The notes: generated by a model not told the origin, from the sequence alone. 64,000 nt of DNA from Spirulina major PCC 6313 (GCF_001890765.1 NZ_KV878783.1:2689840-2753839); one strand, 5' to 3'. Shown: positions 24,436 to 34,615, counted from the first letter of the stretch. Program-made: numbers and translations.

Positions 24436-26106
24436 TCAACCAAACCCGTAGATGGTTTGGGTGGCCAGGGGGTCTTGCAACACCGTAGAGGGCGATCGCC
24501 CGGCAGGAACCTGATGGCGAGACAGGTTGACTTGTAATTTCATCAAGGGATCTTCGCCCGTAGCGAGCAGGAATTGTAACTGATCAATGCGGGGCCAAAG
24601 CACCAACTGATCGAGCAATTGTCCCAAGGCTAAAAGATAGGGATGGGTAGGGTCATTGTACCAGTCTGCGGTCGCCAGTCCCGGTTGATCAAACCCAAGG
24701 TGGGCCACTAAGGAGGGTCGGCCAAAGAGGGCGATCGCCACCGGCCGCGCTTCTTCTTGGAGGATCAAATTGGCAGATGTGGCCAGCGATCGCAGCTTTT
24801 CGAGCAACTCATACCGCTCTTGTACCCCCTGCACCCGATCCACCCAAGTAATCGCGATCGTCACCAAATAGGTCTGCAACAGCAAATGACCCAGCTTTTC
24901 CGCCTTCGTCGCTAAATACGCCGCATTGTAGTCCGTCGCCTCAATCAACAGCGGCAAGCGATCCACCATCTCCAGCCCGTACCCCTTCAGCCCCGCAATC
25001 TTCCGGGGATTATTCGTAATCAGACGAATTTGCTGCACGCCCAGATCATTCAACATCTGCGCCCCCATACCGTAATCCCGCAGATCCGCCGGAAACCCTA
25101 GCCGCTCATTAGCCTCCACTGTATCCAGCCCCAAATCTTGCAGGGAATAGGCCTTCAGTTTATTCACCAAGCCAATCCCCCGGCCCTCTTGGCGCAGGTA
25201 CACCACCACCCCCGCCCCCGCACTTTCAATCATTTTCAACGCCGTTTGCAACTGCATCCGACAATCACACCGCAACGACCCCAAAGCATCCCCCGTTAAA
25301 CATTCCGAATGCATCCGCACCAACACCGGCTGCGTCGGAAACTGGGCCGGGTCACCTTTGACGATCGCAATATGTTCCGTATTGTCCAAGGTATTGCGGT
25401 AGGCGTAGAGGTGAAAATCGCCGAATTGGCTTGGAAACTGACACACCGATTCGCGATGGACGAAGCGATCGTGCTGGAGGCGATAGCTAATCAAGTCCGC
25501 AATACTAATCAGCTTCAACTGATGTTGACGGGCATAGTCAAACAGTTGCGGCAGCCGCGCCATCGAGCCATCGGGATTTTGAATCTCACAAATCACCCCC
25601 GCCGGATACAGACCCGCCAACCGCGCCAAATCCACCGCCGCTTCCGTATGGCCCGCCCGTTTTAACACGCCGCCCTGTTTGGCCCGCAGCGGGAAAATGT
25701 GACCCGGACGGCGCAAATCATCGGGACGGCTGGCAGGGTTAATGGCGATTTGAATGGTTTTGGCGCGATCGTCAGCCGAAATCCCTGTAGTCACCCCCAA
25801 ATGGGGCGCAGCATCAATACTCACCGTAAACGCCGTTTGGTTCGGGTCGGTATTTTTCGTCACCATCAGCGGCAAATCCAACTGATCAAGCCGTTCCCCC
25901 GTCATCGCGAGACAAATTAACCCCCGCGCCTCAACGGCCATGAAGTTAATCATGTCAGGGGTGGCAAACTGGGCAGCGCAAATGATATCGCCTTCATTTT
26001 CGCGATTTTCATCATCCACAACTACCACGGAGCGGCCCGCCTTAATATCAGCGAGGGCGGCATCGATCGAATCAAACTGAAAAGAGAGAGGGGGCAAATC
26101 CAACAC
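24436..26106 (-). CDS. ribBA: Bifunctional DHBP synthase / GTP cyclohydrolase II
   Basis: 556 residues. N-terminal RibB domain ([43 protein letters not shown]) makes 3,4-dihydroxy-2-butanone 4-phosphate. The RibA domain has the zinc cysteines in [20 protein letters not shown] and the REGRGIGL motif and opens GTP. Together they start riboflavin synthesis. About 140 extra residues follow the RibA domain; such an extension is known in cyanobacterial RibBA but has no assigned activity. No FMN riboswitch was recognised upstream. Confidence 0.95.
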   Translation of the reverse strand: MLDLPPLSFQFDSIDAALADIKAGRSVVVVDDENRENEGDIICAAQFATPDMINFMAVEARGLICLAMTGERLDQLDLPLMVTKNTDPNQTAFTVSIDAAPHLGVTTGISADDRAKTIQIAINPASRPDDLRRPGHIFPLRAKQGGVLKRAGHTEAAVDLARLAGLYPAGVICEIQNPDGSMARLPQLFDYARQHQLKLISIADLISYRLQHDRFVHRESVCQFPSQFGDFHLYAYRNTLDNTEHIAIVKGDPAQFPTQPVLVRMHSECLTGDALGSLRCDCRMQLQTALKMIESAGAGVVVYLRQEGRGIGLVNKLKAYSLQDLGLDTVEANERLGFPADLRDYGMGAQMLNDLGVQQIRLITNNPRKIAGLKGYGLEMVDRLPLLIEATDYNAAYLATKAEKLGHLLLQTYLVTIAITWVDRVQGVQERYELLEKLRSLATSANLILQEEARPVAIALFGRPSLVAHLGFDQPGLATADWYNDPTHPYLLALGQLLDQLVLWPRIDQLQFLLATGEDPLMKLQVNLSRHQVPAGRSPSTVLQDPLATQTIYGFG

Positions 26107-26253
26107 GGAGTCTGAGGTAGCGTTTGCGTAACAAGTGCAAAATCATTCTAACGGACTCCTGAGTAGGGCTTGGCGTTACGACAAACCCACGATAGCTTGA
26201 AAGCCCTTGGGCTTGAGCATAGGGATGAAAAGCAACGGCGACTTTAGGGACTG

Positions 26254-26841
26254 TCAACAGTCGCCTTGCATGACATCGGAAACGGTGAGGTGAAGGTCTG
26301 GAAACATCGGAGAATCGATCACCGTATCACCCACAAATTTGGTGGCATCGTACCAGCCATCACTGAGGGTCAAGATACTGATTTGGCCTTCGAGGGGATC
26401 GACAATCCAATATTCCGGGATATTGAGTACGCTGTATTCCGAGCGTTTGGTGCGGTAGTCGGTGCTGCGGGTGGTTTCGCTGACGACTTCGATCACCAGT
26501 AAGGGCGCAGGCTCACCGGCTCGAATGACGGCTTCGCGGGTGTGGAGTTCTCGCCATTGGTGACGGGGGAGAATGAAGAGATCAGGAATGCGAACGGTAT
26601 ACCATTGGTGGCTCCGAGGGGATTGCAAGCCGATCACCATGGGCTTGACAATCAAATCCTGTTGGAGGCGTTCGATTTCGAGCCGCAGTTGCATATTGAG
26701 ATAGTCAATGATTTCGCCGTGTTGGCCGGTTCCAATGGACATGGGACTTAGTTCTCCATTCACCAATTCGTAGCGAGTGTCAGTATTGTTTCTGTAGTGG
26801 ATGTAGTTATCCAATGTGATGGGCGCAAGGGTTGTCACCAT
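26254..26841 (-). CDS. Uma2-family (DUF820) protein
   Basis: 195 residues from the ATG at 26841 (an upstream TTG at 26868 is possible). Shows LDNYIHYRNNTDTRYELVNGELSPMS, VRIPDLFILPRHQW and LLVIEVVSETTRSTDYRTKRSEY, with the PD...ExxS/K core of the family, and YWIVDPLEGQISIL near the end. Third Uma2 locus in this window; sequence is quite different from the one at 4183, so they are not recent duplicates. Confidence 0.85.
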   Translation of the reverse strand: MVTTLAPITLDNYIHYRNNTDTRYELVNGELSPMSIGTGQHGEIIDYLNMQLRLEIERLQQDLIVKPMVIGLQSPRSHQWYTVRIPDLFILPRHQWRELHTREAVIRAGEPAPLLVIEVVSETTRSTDYRTKRSEYSVLNIPEYWIVDPLEGQISILTLSDGWYDATKFVGDTVIDSPMFPDLHLTVSDVMQGDC

Positions 26842-27124
26842 AGCAGACCGATAAGAGACAAGGGTCAATTGGCGGATATTATCGCCAGATATGTCTTATT
26901 TTCGGGGGACTGAGGGGGAAATCCTGATGATTTTGCAGCGACTTTTCCAGGCAAGCCCCCAGACTCTGAGCCGCACTGCCGCAGAGAGAACTCTGATTTG
27001 ACCGGATGGGAACCTGATGCGAGGGATCTGGGTCAGGGGGAAAATCTCAAAACCTATGGCCAGATCGCGCAAATTTCGATTTGACCATCTGCGGATCTGT
27101 GTTGAATCGTTATGGTATTAAGAG

Positions 27125-27198
27125 GGCGAATGACGGGGATCGAACCCGCGAATGGTGGTACCACAAACCACTGCCTTAACCACTTGGCTACACTCGCC
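27125..27198 (-). tRNA. trnH: tRNA-His (GTG)
   Basis: A 74-nt cloverleaf on the - strand. Acceptor stem GCGAGTG/CATTCGC is preceded by the extra G(-1) opposite C73, the histidine identity element. The anticodon arm GTGGT-TTGTGGT-ACCAC carries anticodon GTG, and the T arm GCGGGTTCGATCCCCGT is canonical. CCA is not encoded. Confidence 0.96.
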
Positions 27199-27341
27199 AT
27201 GCCATTAGAGATTATAACAGGTAATTGAGGAATTTTGATCAATGGTGTTGGATTCAATGGGGAACAGGGTTGAGACGGCAGATCACAGGACTAGGGCAAG
27301 CCTGGATTAACGGTCGTAACTTTTTTCAAGGACAGTTTTTT

Positions 27342-27731
27342 ATGAAATTATGGCAAGCTACCGTCACGAGTGCGGGGATTATTATCGGGGTGCTAGGGGC
27401 GGGGTTGACGATGACCAATCCGGGGCGCAGTGCCTATGAGGACTATGCGGTGGAACAATTAGCCCTGTACCTCAATGACAATCTGTGTCAGGATTTGCCG
27501 GAGCAGTTACGTCAATTTTCCCAACAATGTCAGTCGTTGGGCGATACGCTCTTGGATACGGCGCGGCCACAACTGCAACAATTGCTCGACAGCAATACGG
27601 ATCGGGAAAATTATTTGCTGTTTAGTATCTATCGCACGGAGTTGGCGTTACCGCCGATGGTGACGGGTTATCAGTTTGAGACCTTGGGGATTCTCAATCA
27701 GTTTTATATCTATCGGATGGAAAAACAATAG
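27342..27731 (+). CDS. DUF4359 protein
   Basis: 129 residues from the ATG at 27342 (CAAGGACAG upstream). Starts with a hydrophobic segment (TVTSAGIIIGVLGAGLTMT) acting as signal anchor, followed by NPGRSAYEDYAVEQLALYLNDNLC and a C-terminal LLFSIYRTEL...FETLGILNQFYIYRM region typical of DUF4359. Probably a small exported or membrane-tethered protein; function unknown. Confidence 0.75.
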   Translation: MKLWQATVTSAGIIIGVLGAGLTMTNPGRSAYEDYAVEQLALYLNDNLCQDLPEQLRQFSQQCQSLGDTLLDTARPQLQQLLDSNTDRENYLLFSIYRTELALPPMVTGYQFETLGILNQFYIYRMEKQ

Positions 27732-27735
27732 GGCA

Positions 27736-28986
27736 TTAGCCTTGGGGGAGAGTGAGGAGGCGCACGACGTAGAGTCCCCACAGGAGCAGGGGCAGAAATT
27801 GCCGATCGCCGAGGGCCATGAGTCGCGCCACCATGGTGTAGGTGAGGGCGATCGCGCCGCCGGCCAGCCCTAAGCGCAGGAGTGGGGGCTGTACTGGTTT
27901 GAGGATCAAGATTGCGACCAAGACGGAAAAGACGGTGACCCCACTGATCCAGCGTGAGCCGCGCCGCCAGCGGGAGGTGAGTTTACCCTGTTGGATTTGT
28001 TCCTGGAGATCCCAGAGTTGGACTGTGGCGAGAATGGCGAATAGGGGCAGCACCAGGAGCAGCGGGTTTTGGCTGGGGAGGATCAGCCCAAAACCTAGCC
28101 CCACGACCAAAAGCCAAATCCGCAAGAGCAGCGACCAACTCCAGCGCGATCGCTGTAGGGTCTGTTGACAGCCGCCCCACACCAACGCCAAGCCACTGAG
28201 GGCAAACCAGCTTTCTGTGAGCCAGGGATGGTGACCGTAGAGCACGATGGAGGTGAGGCCCTGATCCACCGTGATGATTGGCCCAGCCTGACCCACAGCC
28301 GACCCAATCCACGGTAGATTACCCACGCCAAGGCCCAGCCAAAACCAGGGGTGATGGAGGAGGCGGGGGGTATCGGCGGCGTAAAAGGTGAGGATGCCTA
28401 AGGTCATGATCAAGGCGCTGCCGGGTTGGGTGAGGGCGAGGAGGTTGAGAGCGGCGGTCATGCCCCAGAGCCACCGCCAATCGCGGCGCGATCGCAACAC
28501 CGTCCATAACAAAAGGGTTTCCCAGCACCACAATGCCCCCAAGGGCTGGGCAATGCGCCCCCCGTTCACCGTGGGCAACAGCACCAGATCCACCACCCCC
28601 GCCAAAATCGCCATCCAACGGCCCGGAAACAGTTCACGGGTCACACCATAGAGCAACACCACTGATCCCGCTGTCAATAGGGCCGTGGGCAATCGCAACA
28701 TCATCAAACTGGCCCCCCACAGTTGCGCCGCCCCCACCACCAAATAGGGCACGAGGGGAGCCTCGTGCCAGGGGGAATGGGTCATCAGGGGATCAGCCCA
28801 GAGGGTGGTGAGGGTGGTGGTGCGGGCGAGGCGATAGAGGTCGGTTTCGAGACCCGGTTGTAGGGGGAGGGAGGATAGTGACCAACCGAGGGCGATCGCA
28901 CTGAGAAGAAATAATCCCAGTAAACTGAGGCCTTCTTGCCACAGGGGTTCGTAGCGATCGCGCCGGGGTGCAGGAGAGGGGGCCAT
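27736..28986 (-). CDS. Glycosyltransferase family 39-like membrane protein
   Basis: 416 residues from the ATG at 28986 (an upstream GTG/TTG frame would add about 42 low-complexity residues). About ten hydrophobic helices. The first luminal loop carries the conserved acidic residues of GT-C/ArnT enzymes (LETDLYRLARTTT...PWHEAPLVPYLVVG). Expected to transfer sugars from polyprenyl-phosphate donors to an envelope acceptor. Convergent with the DUF4359 gene; the ends are 4 bp apart. Confidence 0.75.
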   Translation of the reverse strand: MAPSPAPRRDRYEPLWQEGLSLLGLFLLSAIALGWSLSSLPLQPGLETDLYRLARTTTLTTLWADPLMTHSPWHEAPLVPYLVVGAAQLWGASLMMLRLPTALLTAGSVVLLYGVTRELFPGRWMAILAGVVDLVLLPTVNGGRIAQPLGALWCWETLLLWTVLRSRRDWRWLWGMTAALNLLALTQPGSALIMTLGILTFYAADTPRLLHHPWFWLGLGVGNLPWIGSAVGQAGPIITVDQGLTSIVLYGHHPWLTESWFALSGLALVWGGCQQTLQRSRWSWSLLLRIWLLVVGLGFGLILPSQNPLLLVLPLFAILATVQLWDLQEQIQQGKLTSRWRRGSRWISGVTVFSVLVAILILKPVQPPLLRLGLAGGAIALTYTMVARLMALGDRQFLPLLLWGLYVVRLLTLPQG

Positions 28987-29480
28987 GGGCTGGGGACAGA
29001 GGATGAATGTTCGGGAGCGGGAATGAACCGCAGGGGGTCTGGATACAGCGTAGGCGGAAACGGGATTTTGGGGGTGGGGCGTTCGCGTCGATGGGTTAAG
29101 GCGCGATCGCAATTGGAGTCACGCCGCCGAACTTCACTGTTGCCGAGTTTATTTTGTAAGTAATTGTGATCAAATATTTCATTACATTAAGCGTCGATCA
29201 AAGATTAAAAAACGCTAAGTATTTACGTCTTTAAAATTAGTCTGGTGTCATCATAAAGATACGTGAGCAATTGGATGAGAGTCCAGGACAGCAGACTGTT
29301 TGTCTGATCAGTTCTTAATGATTTGACCCAACAAAACAACTCTCGTGTTGCTTAATTTCTCATTCCATATCCCACCCTTAATTTTTATTGCCAAACTAGC
29401 GAAATGTTTATGGTTGCCACATTTTTTTGGTGGACAACATCATTTGGTTTGGCATGGACGTTCATTCAGCAGGTCTTACT
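28987..29480. promoter_or_regulatory. AT-rich upstream region of nifJ
   Basis: No gene. The region is markedly AT-rich between about 29150 and 29420, unlike its neighbours, and holds an inverted CAGAC/GTCTG pair near 29300 and a TTGTGATCAAAT sequence near 29165 that loosely resembles a CRP/FNR-type half-site. It should contain the nifJ promoter; binding factors are not determinable by eye. Confidence 0.4.
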
Positions 29481-32400
29481 ATGACGACCAAAACCTATGC
29501 CACCCTCGACGGCAACGAAGCCGTTGCGCGTGTCGCCTACAAACTCAACGAAGTCATTGCGATTTATCCCATTACCCCGGCCTCTCCAATGGGGGAATGG
29601 TCCGATGCGTGGATGAGTGAAGGTCAAACCAACCTATGGGGAACGATACCGTCCGTGGTGGAAATGCAAGCGGAAGGGGGGGCGGCGGGGGCCGTCCATG
29701 GGGCCTTACAAACCGGGTCACTGACCACCACCTTTACCGCCTCACAGGGTCTTCTCCTGATGGTGCCGAACATGTATAAAATTGCCGGGGAACTGAGTCC
29801 CTGTGTGATTCATGTGGCGGCGCGATCGCTCGCGGCCCAAGGCCTCTCGATTTTTGGTGATCACAGCGATGTGATGGCCGCCCGCGCCACGGGCTTCGGG
29901 ATGATCTGCTCGGCTTCCGTCCAAGAAGCTCACGATCTGGCCCTTGTTTCCCATGCGGTCAGTTTAGAAACCCGAATTCCCTTCTTGCACTTCTTCGATG
30001 GGTTCCGCACCTCCCACGAAATTCAAAAAATTGAACTGCTAGAGGATGCACAGATCAGCAGCTTGATCGATATGGATTGGGTCTTTGCCCACCGCGATCG
30101 CGCCATGACCCCCGATCGCCCCGTCCTGCGCGGCACAGCCCAAAACCCCGATGTCTATTTCCAAGCCCGCGAAAGTGTCAACCCCTTCTATGATGCCTGT
30201 GCTGATGCGGTGCAAGCGACGATGGACAAACTCACAGCCCTGACGGGACGCACCTATCAAGCCTTCCAGTATGTAGGTGATCCCGACGCGGAACGGGTGA
30301 TCGTCCTGATGGGATCAGGCTGTGAAACGGTGCATGAAACCGTGGACTATCTCACCGCCCAGGGGGAAAACGTGGGGGTGCTTAAAGTGCGTCTCTATCG
30401 TCCCTTTGATGTGGTGAAGTTCAAAGCGGCTTTGCCTGATACGGTGAAGGCGATCGCCGTCCTCGACCGCACCAAGGAACCCGGCTCGGCCGGTGAACCC
30501 CTCTATCAAGACGTGCTCAATGCCCTCGTGGAAACCTGCGACGGCATGATCCCCAAAGTCGTCAGCGGGCGTTACGGCTTGTCCTCGAAAGAGTTCAACC
30601 CCGCCATGGTCAAGAGTGTCTTTGACAACCTCAGCGCGGCCAAGCCCCGCAACCATTTCACCGTCGGCATTGACGACGACGTGACCCATACCTCCCTCAG
30701 CTACGACCCCAGCTTCTCCACGGAGCCGGACAATGTGGTGCGGGCGATGTTCTACGGCTTAGGCTCCGATGGGACGGTGGGCGCGAATAAGAACTCGATC
30801 AAAATTATCGGGTCAGCCACGGACAACTACGCCCAAGGCTATTTTGTCTACGACTCGAAGAAATCCGGGGCGGTGACGGTGTCTCACCTACGCTTTGGGC
30901 CGAATCTGATTCGCAGTACCTATTTGATCAACCAAGCCAACTTTGTCGCCTGTCACCAATCGATCTTCCTGGAAAAGCTCGAAATGCTCAAGGATGCGGC
31001 CCAAGGGGCAACCTTCTTGCTCAACAGTGCTGATGGGCCGGATCAAGTGTGGGGTAAACTGCCCCTCGAAGTGCAAGAGCAGATTGTCCGTAAGGGTCTG
31101 AAGTTCTACGTGATCAATGCCTTTAAGGTGGCACGGGACAGCGGTATGGGCGGCCGGATCAATACCGTGATGCAAACCTGCTTCTTTGCGTTGTCGGGGG
31201 TGTTGCCCAAAGAAGAAGCGATCGCCCAAATCAAGAAAGCGATCGAAAAAACCTACGGCAAGAAAGGGGCCAACATCGTCCAGATGAACCTCACAGCCGT
31301 TGACAATACCCTGGAAAATCTCTTTGAAGTGCCGATTGGCGATGCTAACTCGCCCCTGCGCCGCCTGCCTGCGATGCCCAGCAATGCCCCGGATTTTGTC
31401 CGCGACATCGAAGGCAAAATGTTGATTAAAGAAGGGGATGATCTGCCCGTCAGTGCGCTGCCCTGCGATGGCACCTATCCCACAGCTACGTCGAAATGGG
31501 AAAAACGCAACGTGGCGCAATTCATCCCCACCTGGGACCCGGATGTCTGTGTGCAGTGCGGCAAATGTATGATCGTCTGTCCCCACGGTACGATTCGCGG
31601 CAAAGTGTACAGCCCGGATCAGTTGGGCAATGCGCCGGCCACGTTTAAATCCACCGAAAGCCGCGATCGCGACTTCACCGGCCAAAAATTCACCATCCAA
31701 GTGGCCCCCGAAGACTGCACCGGCTGCGGCATTTGCGTCGATGTGTGCCCCGCAAAAAATAAATCGCAACCGTCGCGCAAGGCGTTGAACATGGCAGATC
31801 AACCGCCCCTGCGTGAGCCGGAACGGGAAAACTGGGACTTCTTCCTTGACCTGCCCAACCCCGATCGCAACAGCCTCAAACTCAACCAAATTCGCCAACA
31901 GCAACTCCAAGAACCGCTGTTTGAATTCTCCGGAGCCTGTGCCGGGTGTGGGGAAACGCCCTATCTAAAATTGGCCTCGCAACTGTTCGGCGATCGCATG
32001 GTGATCGCTAACGCCACGGGTTGCTCGTCGATCTACGGCGGCAACTTACCCACCACCCCCTGGGCCACCGATGCCCACGGCCGCGGCCCCACCTGGTCAA
32101 ACTCCCTCTTTGAAGACAACGCCGAGTTTGGCATGGGCTTCCGGGTTTCCCTTGATAAACACGCTAGTTTTGCTGCTGAACTGGTGGCAAAACTAGCCCC
32201 GCAACTGGGCGATGATCTCGTGTCGGGATTATTGAACGCTCAACAGGTGGACGAAGCGGAAATTTGGGAACAGCGCGAACGGGTGGCAACCCTGAAGCAA
32301 CACCTCGGCAACATCGGCGAAGGTGATCCCGCCTATGCAATGGCGCGGCAACTGCTCACCCTGGCGGACTATCTGGTGAAGAAATCCGTGTGGATTATCG

Positions 32401-33059
32401 GTGGGGATGGCTGGGCCTATGACATTGGGTACGGTGGCTTGGATCATGTCCTGGCCAGTGGGCGCAATGTCAATGTGTTGGTGATGGACACGGAAGTCTA
32501 TTCCAATACCGGTGGGCAGTCCTCGAAGGCAACCCCACGGGGCGCGGTGGCAAAATTTGCAGCGGGTGGTAAACCCTCCGCGAAGAAGGATCTCGGCTTG
32601 ATTGCCATGACCTACGGCAATATTTATGTGGGGTCGGTGGCGATGGGGGCGCGGGATGAACATACGCTGCGGGTGTTCCTCGAAGCGGAAGCCTACGATG
32701 GCCCGTCGTTGATCATTGCCTATTCCCACTGCATCGCCCACGGCATCAATATGCAAACCGCGATGAGCCATCAAAAAGCGATCGTGGACAGTGGCCGCTG
32801 GTTGCTCTATCGGTACAATCCGGATCTGGTGGCTCAGGGTCAAAATCCGTTGCAGTTGGATTCGCGGGCACCGAAGCGGCCGGTGGGTGAAACCTTCAAC
32901 GCGGAAAACCGATTCAAGATGTTGACGAAGACCAAACCCAGCGAGGCGAAAGCGTTGTGGGCGGAAGCTCAAGCAGATGTGGACACCCGTTGGCAGATGT
33001 ATCAATACCTTGCTTCGCGGCAGATGGCGAACTCTGAACCAACGGAGAGCGTCGAATAG
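29481..33059 (+). CDS. nifJ: Pyruvate:ferredoxin (flavodoxin) oxidoreductase
   Basis: 1192 residues from the ATG at 29481, the start matching MTTKTYATLDGNEAVARVAYKLNEVIAIYPITPASPMGEW of homologues. Domain order: pyrimidine-binding (YPITPASPM), the gamma domain (FGLGSDGTVGANKNSIKIIG), two 4Fe-4S clusters (CVQCGKCMIVCP, CTGCGICVDVCP), then the ThDP/PP domain with proximal cluster cysteines (FSGACAGCGETPY, ATGCSSIYGG) and GGDGWAYDIGYGGLDHVLASGRNVNVLVMD. Converts pyruvate and CoA to acetyl-CoA, CO2 and reduced ferredoxin/flavodoxin, useful in anoxic or fermentative conditions. The following DHOD-like gene is likely co-regulated. Confidence 0.97.
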   Translation: MTTKTYATLDGNEAVARVAYKLNEVIAIYPITPASPMGEWSDAWMSEGQTNLWGTIPSVVEMQAEGGAAGAVHGALQTGSLTTTFTASQGLLLMVPNMYKIAGELSPCVIHVAARSLAAQGLSIFGDHSDVMAARATGFGMICSASVQEAHDLALVSHAVSLETRIPFLHFFDGFRTSHEIQKIELLEDAQISSLIDMDWVFAHRDRAMTPDRPVLRGTAQNPDVYFQARESVNPFYDACADAVQATMDKLTALTGRTYQAFQYVGDPDAERVIVLMGSGCETVHETVDYLTAQGENVGVLKVRLYRPFDVVKFKAALPDTVKAIAVLDRTKEPGSAGEPLYQDVLNALVETCDGMIPKVVSGRYGLSSKEFNPAMVKSVFDNLSAAKPRNHFTVGIDDDVTHTSLSYDPSFSTEPDNVVRAMFYGLGSDGTVGANKNSIKIIGSATDNYAQGYFVYDSKKSGAVTVSHLRFGPNLIRSTYLINQANFVACHQSIFLEKLEMLKDAAQGATFLLNSADGPDQVWGKLPLEVQEQIVRKGLKFYVINAFKVARDSGMGGRINTVMQTCFFALSGVLPKEEAIAQIKKAIEKTYGKKGANIVQMNLTAVDNTLENLFEVPIGDANSPLRRLPAMPSNAPDFVRDIEGKMLIKEGDDLPVSALPCDGTYPTATSKWEKRNVAQFIPTWDPDVCVQCGKCMIVCPHGTIRGKVYSPDQLGNAPATFKSTESRDRDFTGQKFTIQVAPEDCTGCGICVDVCPAKNKSQPSRKALNMADQPPLREPERENWDFFLDLPNPDRNSLKLNQIRQQQLQEPLFEFSGACAGCGETPYLKLASQLFGDRMVIANATGCSSIYGGNLPTTPWATDAHGRGPTWSNSLFEDNAEFGMGFRVSLDKHASFAAELVAKLAPQLGDDLVSGLLNAQQVDEAEIWEQRERVATLKQHLGNIGEGDPAYAMARQLLTLADYLVKKSVWIIGGDGWAYDIGYGGLDHVLASGRNVNVLVMDTEVYSNTGGQSSKATPRGAVAKFAAGGKPSAKKDLGLIAMTYGNIYVGSVAMGARDEHTLRVFLEAEAYDGPSLIIAYSHCIAHGINMQTAMSHQKAIVDSGRWLLYRYNPDLVAQGQNPLQLDSRAPKRPVGETFNAENRFKMLTKTKPSEAKALWAEAQADVDTRWQMYQYLASRQMANSEPTESVE

Positions 33060-33194
33060 GGTATTGCAGTTGTGAGCCTGACGAGGGTGCGATCGCACCC
33101 TCGTCCTTCCTCCCCATTCCCGCTTCATGCCCTGCCTGAATCACCCCGGTGATTTTCCGAATCGTTCCCGGCATACTCTACACCCAAAGCAATC

Positions 33195-34211
33195 ATGGAC
33201 TTAACAACGACCTATTTAGGTTTGACGCTGAAATCCCCCCTCGTGCCGTCAGCCGCAGCCCCCCTCACAGAAGACCTTGACAATATTAAACGCCTTGAAG
33301 ATGCGGGCGCAGCTGCGATCGTCCTCCACAGCATTTTTGAGGAGCAACTGAGTCAAGAAGAATACGAACTGCACCATCATTTAACCTACGGCACCGAAAG
33401 TTTTGCCGAAGCGTTGAGCTATTTTCCAGAGCCGGACACGTTCCATGTGGGAGCAGAAACCTACTTAGAACACATCCGCTTGGCAAAGGAGATGACGGAG
33501 ATTCCGATCATTGCCTCGCTGAATGGTTCGACCCTAGGCGGTTGGACGCATTTCGCCCAACAAATGGAGGCGGCGGGCGCGGATGCCTTGGAGTTGAACA
33601 TTTACAACATCCCCACCGATCCCAATCAAACCGGGGCTGATGTGGAGGCGAATTATGTAGCGATCGCCCAAGCGGTGAAATCGGAAGTCTCGATTCCCGT
33701 GGCTCTTAAACTCAGCCCCTTCTTTAGCAATATGGCCAACATGGCGAAACAGCTAGACGAAACGGGCATTGATGGCTTGGTGTTGTTTAACCGCTTCTAT
33801 CAACCGGATATTGATATTGATGAATTGGTGGTGCGCCCGAATATTCTGCTCAGCACGCCCCAAGCAACGCGCTTGCCGATGCGGTGGATCGCGCTTTTGT
33901 TTGGGCGGATCAATGCGGATTTGGCGGCCACCAGTGGCGTGCAGCATGGCCGCGATGCGCTCAAGTTGTTGATGGCGGGGGCGAAAATCACCCAGGTCTG
34001 TTCGGCACTGCTCCGCCATGGCATCCCGTACCTGAGCACGATTGAAGCAGAAATGCGCCATTGGATGGAAGAGAATGAATATGAATCCGTGAGGCAAATG
34101 CAGGGCAGCATGAGCCAGGTGAATTGTCCCGATGAAAGTACCTTTGAGCGGGTGCAATATATGAAGGGGATTCAGTCCTACCACCCGGATCAGTTCACCG
34201 TGGCTCCGTAG
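33195..34211 (+). CDS. Dihydroorotate dehydrogenase-like protein
   Basis: 338 residues forming an FMN-type TIM barrel: MDLTTTYLGLTLKSPLVPSAAAPLTEDLDNIKRLEDAGAAAIVLHSIFEEQ, IPIIASLNGSTLGGW, ALELNIYNIPTDPNQTGADVE, PVALKLSPFFSN, ATSGVQHGRDALKLLMAGA. This is the DHOD-like subgroup commonly found next to nifJ, distinct from PyrD. Located 135 bp after nifJ on the same strand. Substrate unknown; a role with pyruvate:ferredoxin oxidoreductase is inferred only from linkage. Confidence 0.85.
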   Translation: MDLTTTYLGLTLKSPLVPSAAAPLTEDLDNIKRLEDAGAAAIVLHSIFEEQLSQEEYELHHHLTYGTESFAEALSYFPEPDTFHVGAETYLEHIRLAKEMTEIPIIASLNGSTLGGWTHFAQQMEAAGADALELNIYNIPTDPNQTGADVEANYVAIAQAVKSEVSIPVALKLSPFFSNMANMAKQLDETGIDGLVLFNRFYQPDIDIDELVVRPNILLSTPQATRLPMRWIALLFGRINADLAATSGVQHGRDALKLLMAGAKITQVCSALLRHGIPYLSTIEAEMRHWMEENEYESVRQMQGSMSQVNCPDESTFERVQYMKGIQSYHPDQFTVAP

Positions 34212-34246
34212 GGTTTTTTGCCCTCACCCCTAGCCCCTCTCCCGCT

Positions 34247-34497
34247 GGGCTACCGCTTATACACAAATCAATCTCAAGTTCCAAAACTCGCGTGATCCCC
34301 CCTAGCCCCCCTTTTCAAAGGGGGGAATCGGAAAAAGTCCCCCTTAAAAAGGGGGATTTAGGGGGATCAATCGTGATCCCCCCTAGCCCCCCTTTGAAAA
34401 GGGGGGAATCGGAAAAAGTCCCCCTTAAAAAGGGGGATTTAGGGGGATCAATCCCAGGTTAGGTCAGTATTTGGAGGTTATGTATAAGCAGTAGCCC
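34247..34497. repeat. Nested inverted-repeat element between the DHOD-like gene and aroA
   Basis: GGGCTACCGCTTATACA (34247-34263) and its complement TGTATAAGCAGTAGCCC (34481-34497) match in 16 of 17 positions and bracket about 217 bp without genes. Outside them lie the two halves of another GC-rich repeat (CCCTCACCCCTAGCCCCTCTCCC on the left; GGCGAGGGG and the GGGAGAAGGGGCCGGGGG-type sequence on the right), as if the inner element had inserted into the outer one. Confidence 0.6.
34292..34453 (+). repeat. Tandem duplication of an 81-bp G/C-run repeat
   Basis: Two head-to-tail copies (34292-34372 and 34373-34453) start GTGATCCCCCCTAGCCCCCC and end GGGGGATTTAGGGGGATCAATC. They differ only in the small loop (TTTTCAAAGG versus TTTGAAAAGG), which looks like a flip of the hairpin centre. 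Each unit contains strong hairpins. Sequences of this GGGGGATTTAGGGGG kind are widespread in cyanobacterial intergenic DNA. Confidence 0.85.
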
Positions 34498-34615
34498 CCA
34501 AGGCGAGGGGAATTAATGGCTCCCCTTCCCCTGTGGGAGAAGGGGCCGGGGGATGAGGGAGCGATCGCAGACTGGTACAATCAAAAGACCTAAAATTGCT
34601 GCCCTCAAAACCTGT

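Noticed and set aside
29160-29240. NtcA site (GTA-N8-TAC) upstream of nifJ
   Set aside because: No sequence with correct spacing was found; the TGTGATCAAAT stretch is only a loose CRP/FNR-like half-site.
30888-31910. 340-codon antisense frame inside nifJ
   Set aside because: Complete overlap with conserved nifJ codons and no ribosome site; a shadow frame.
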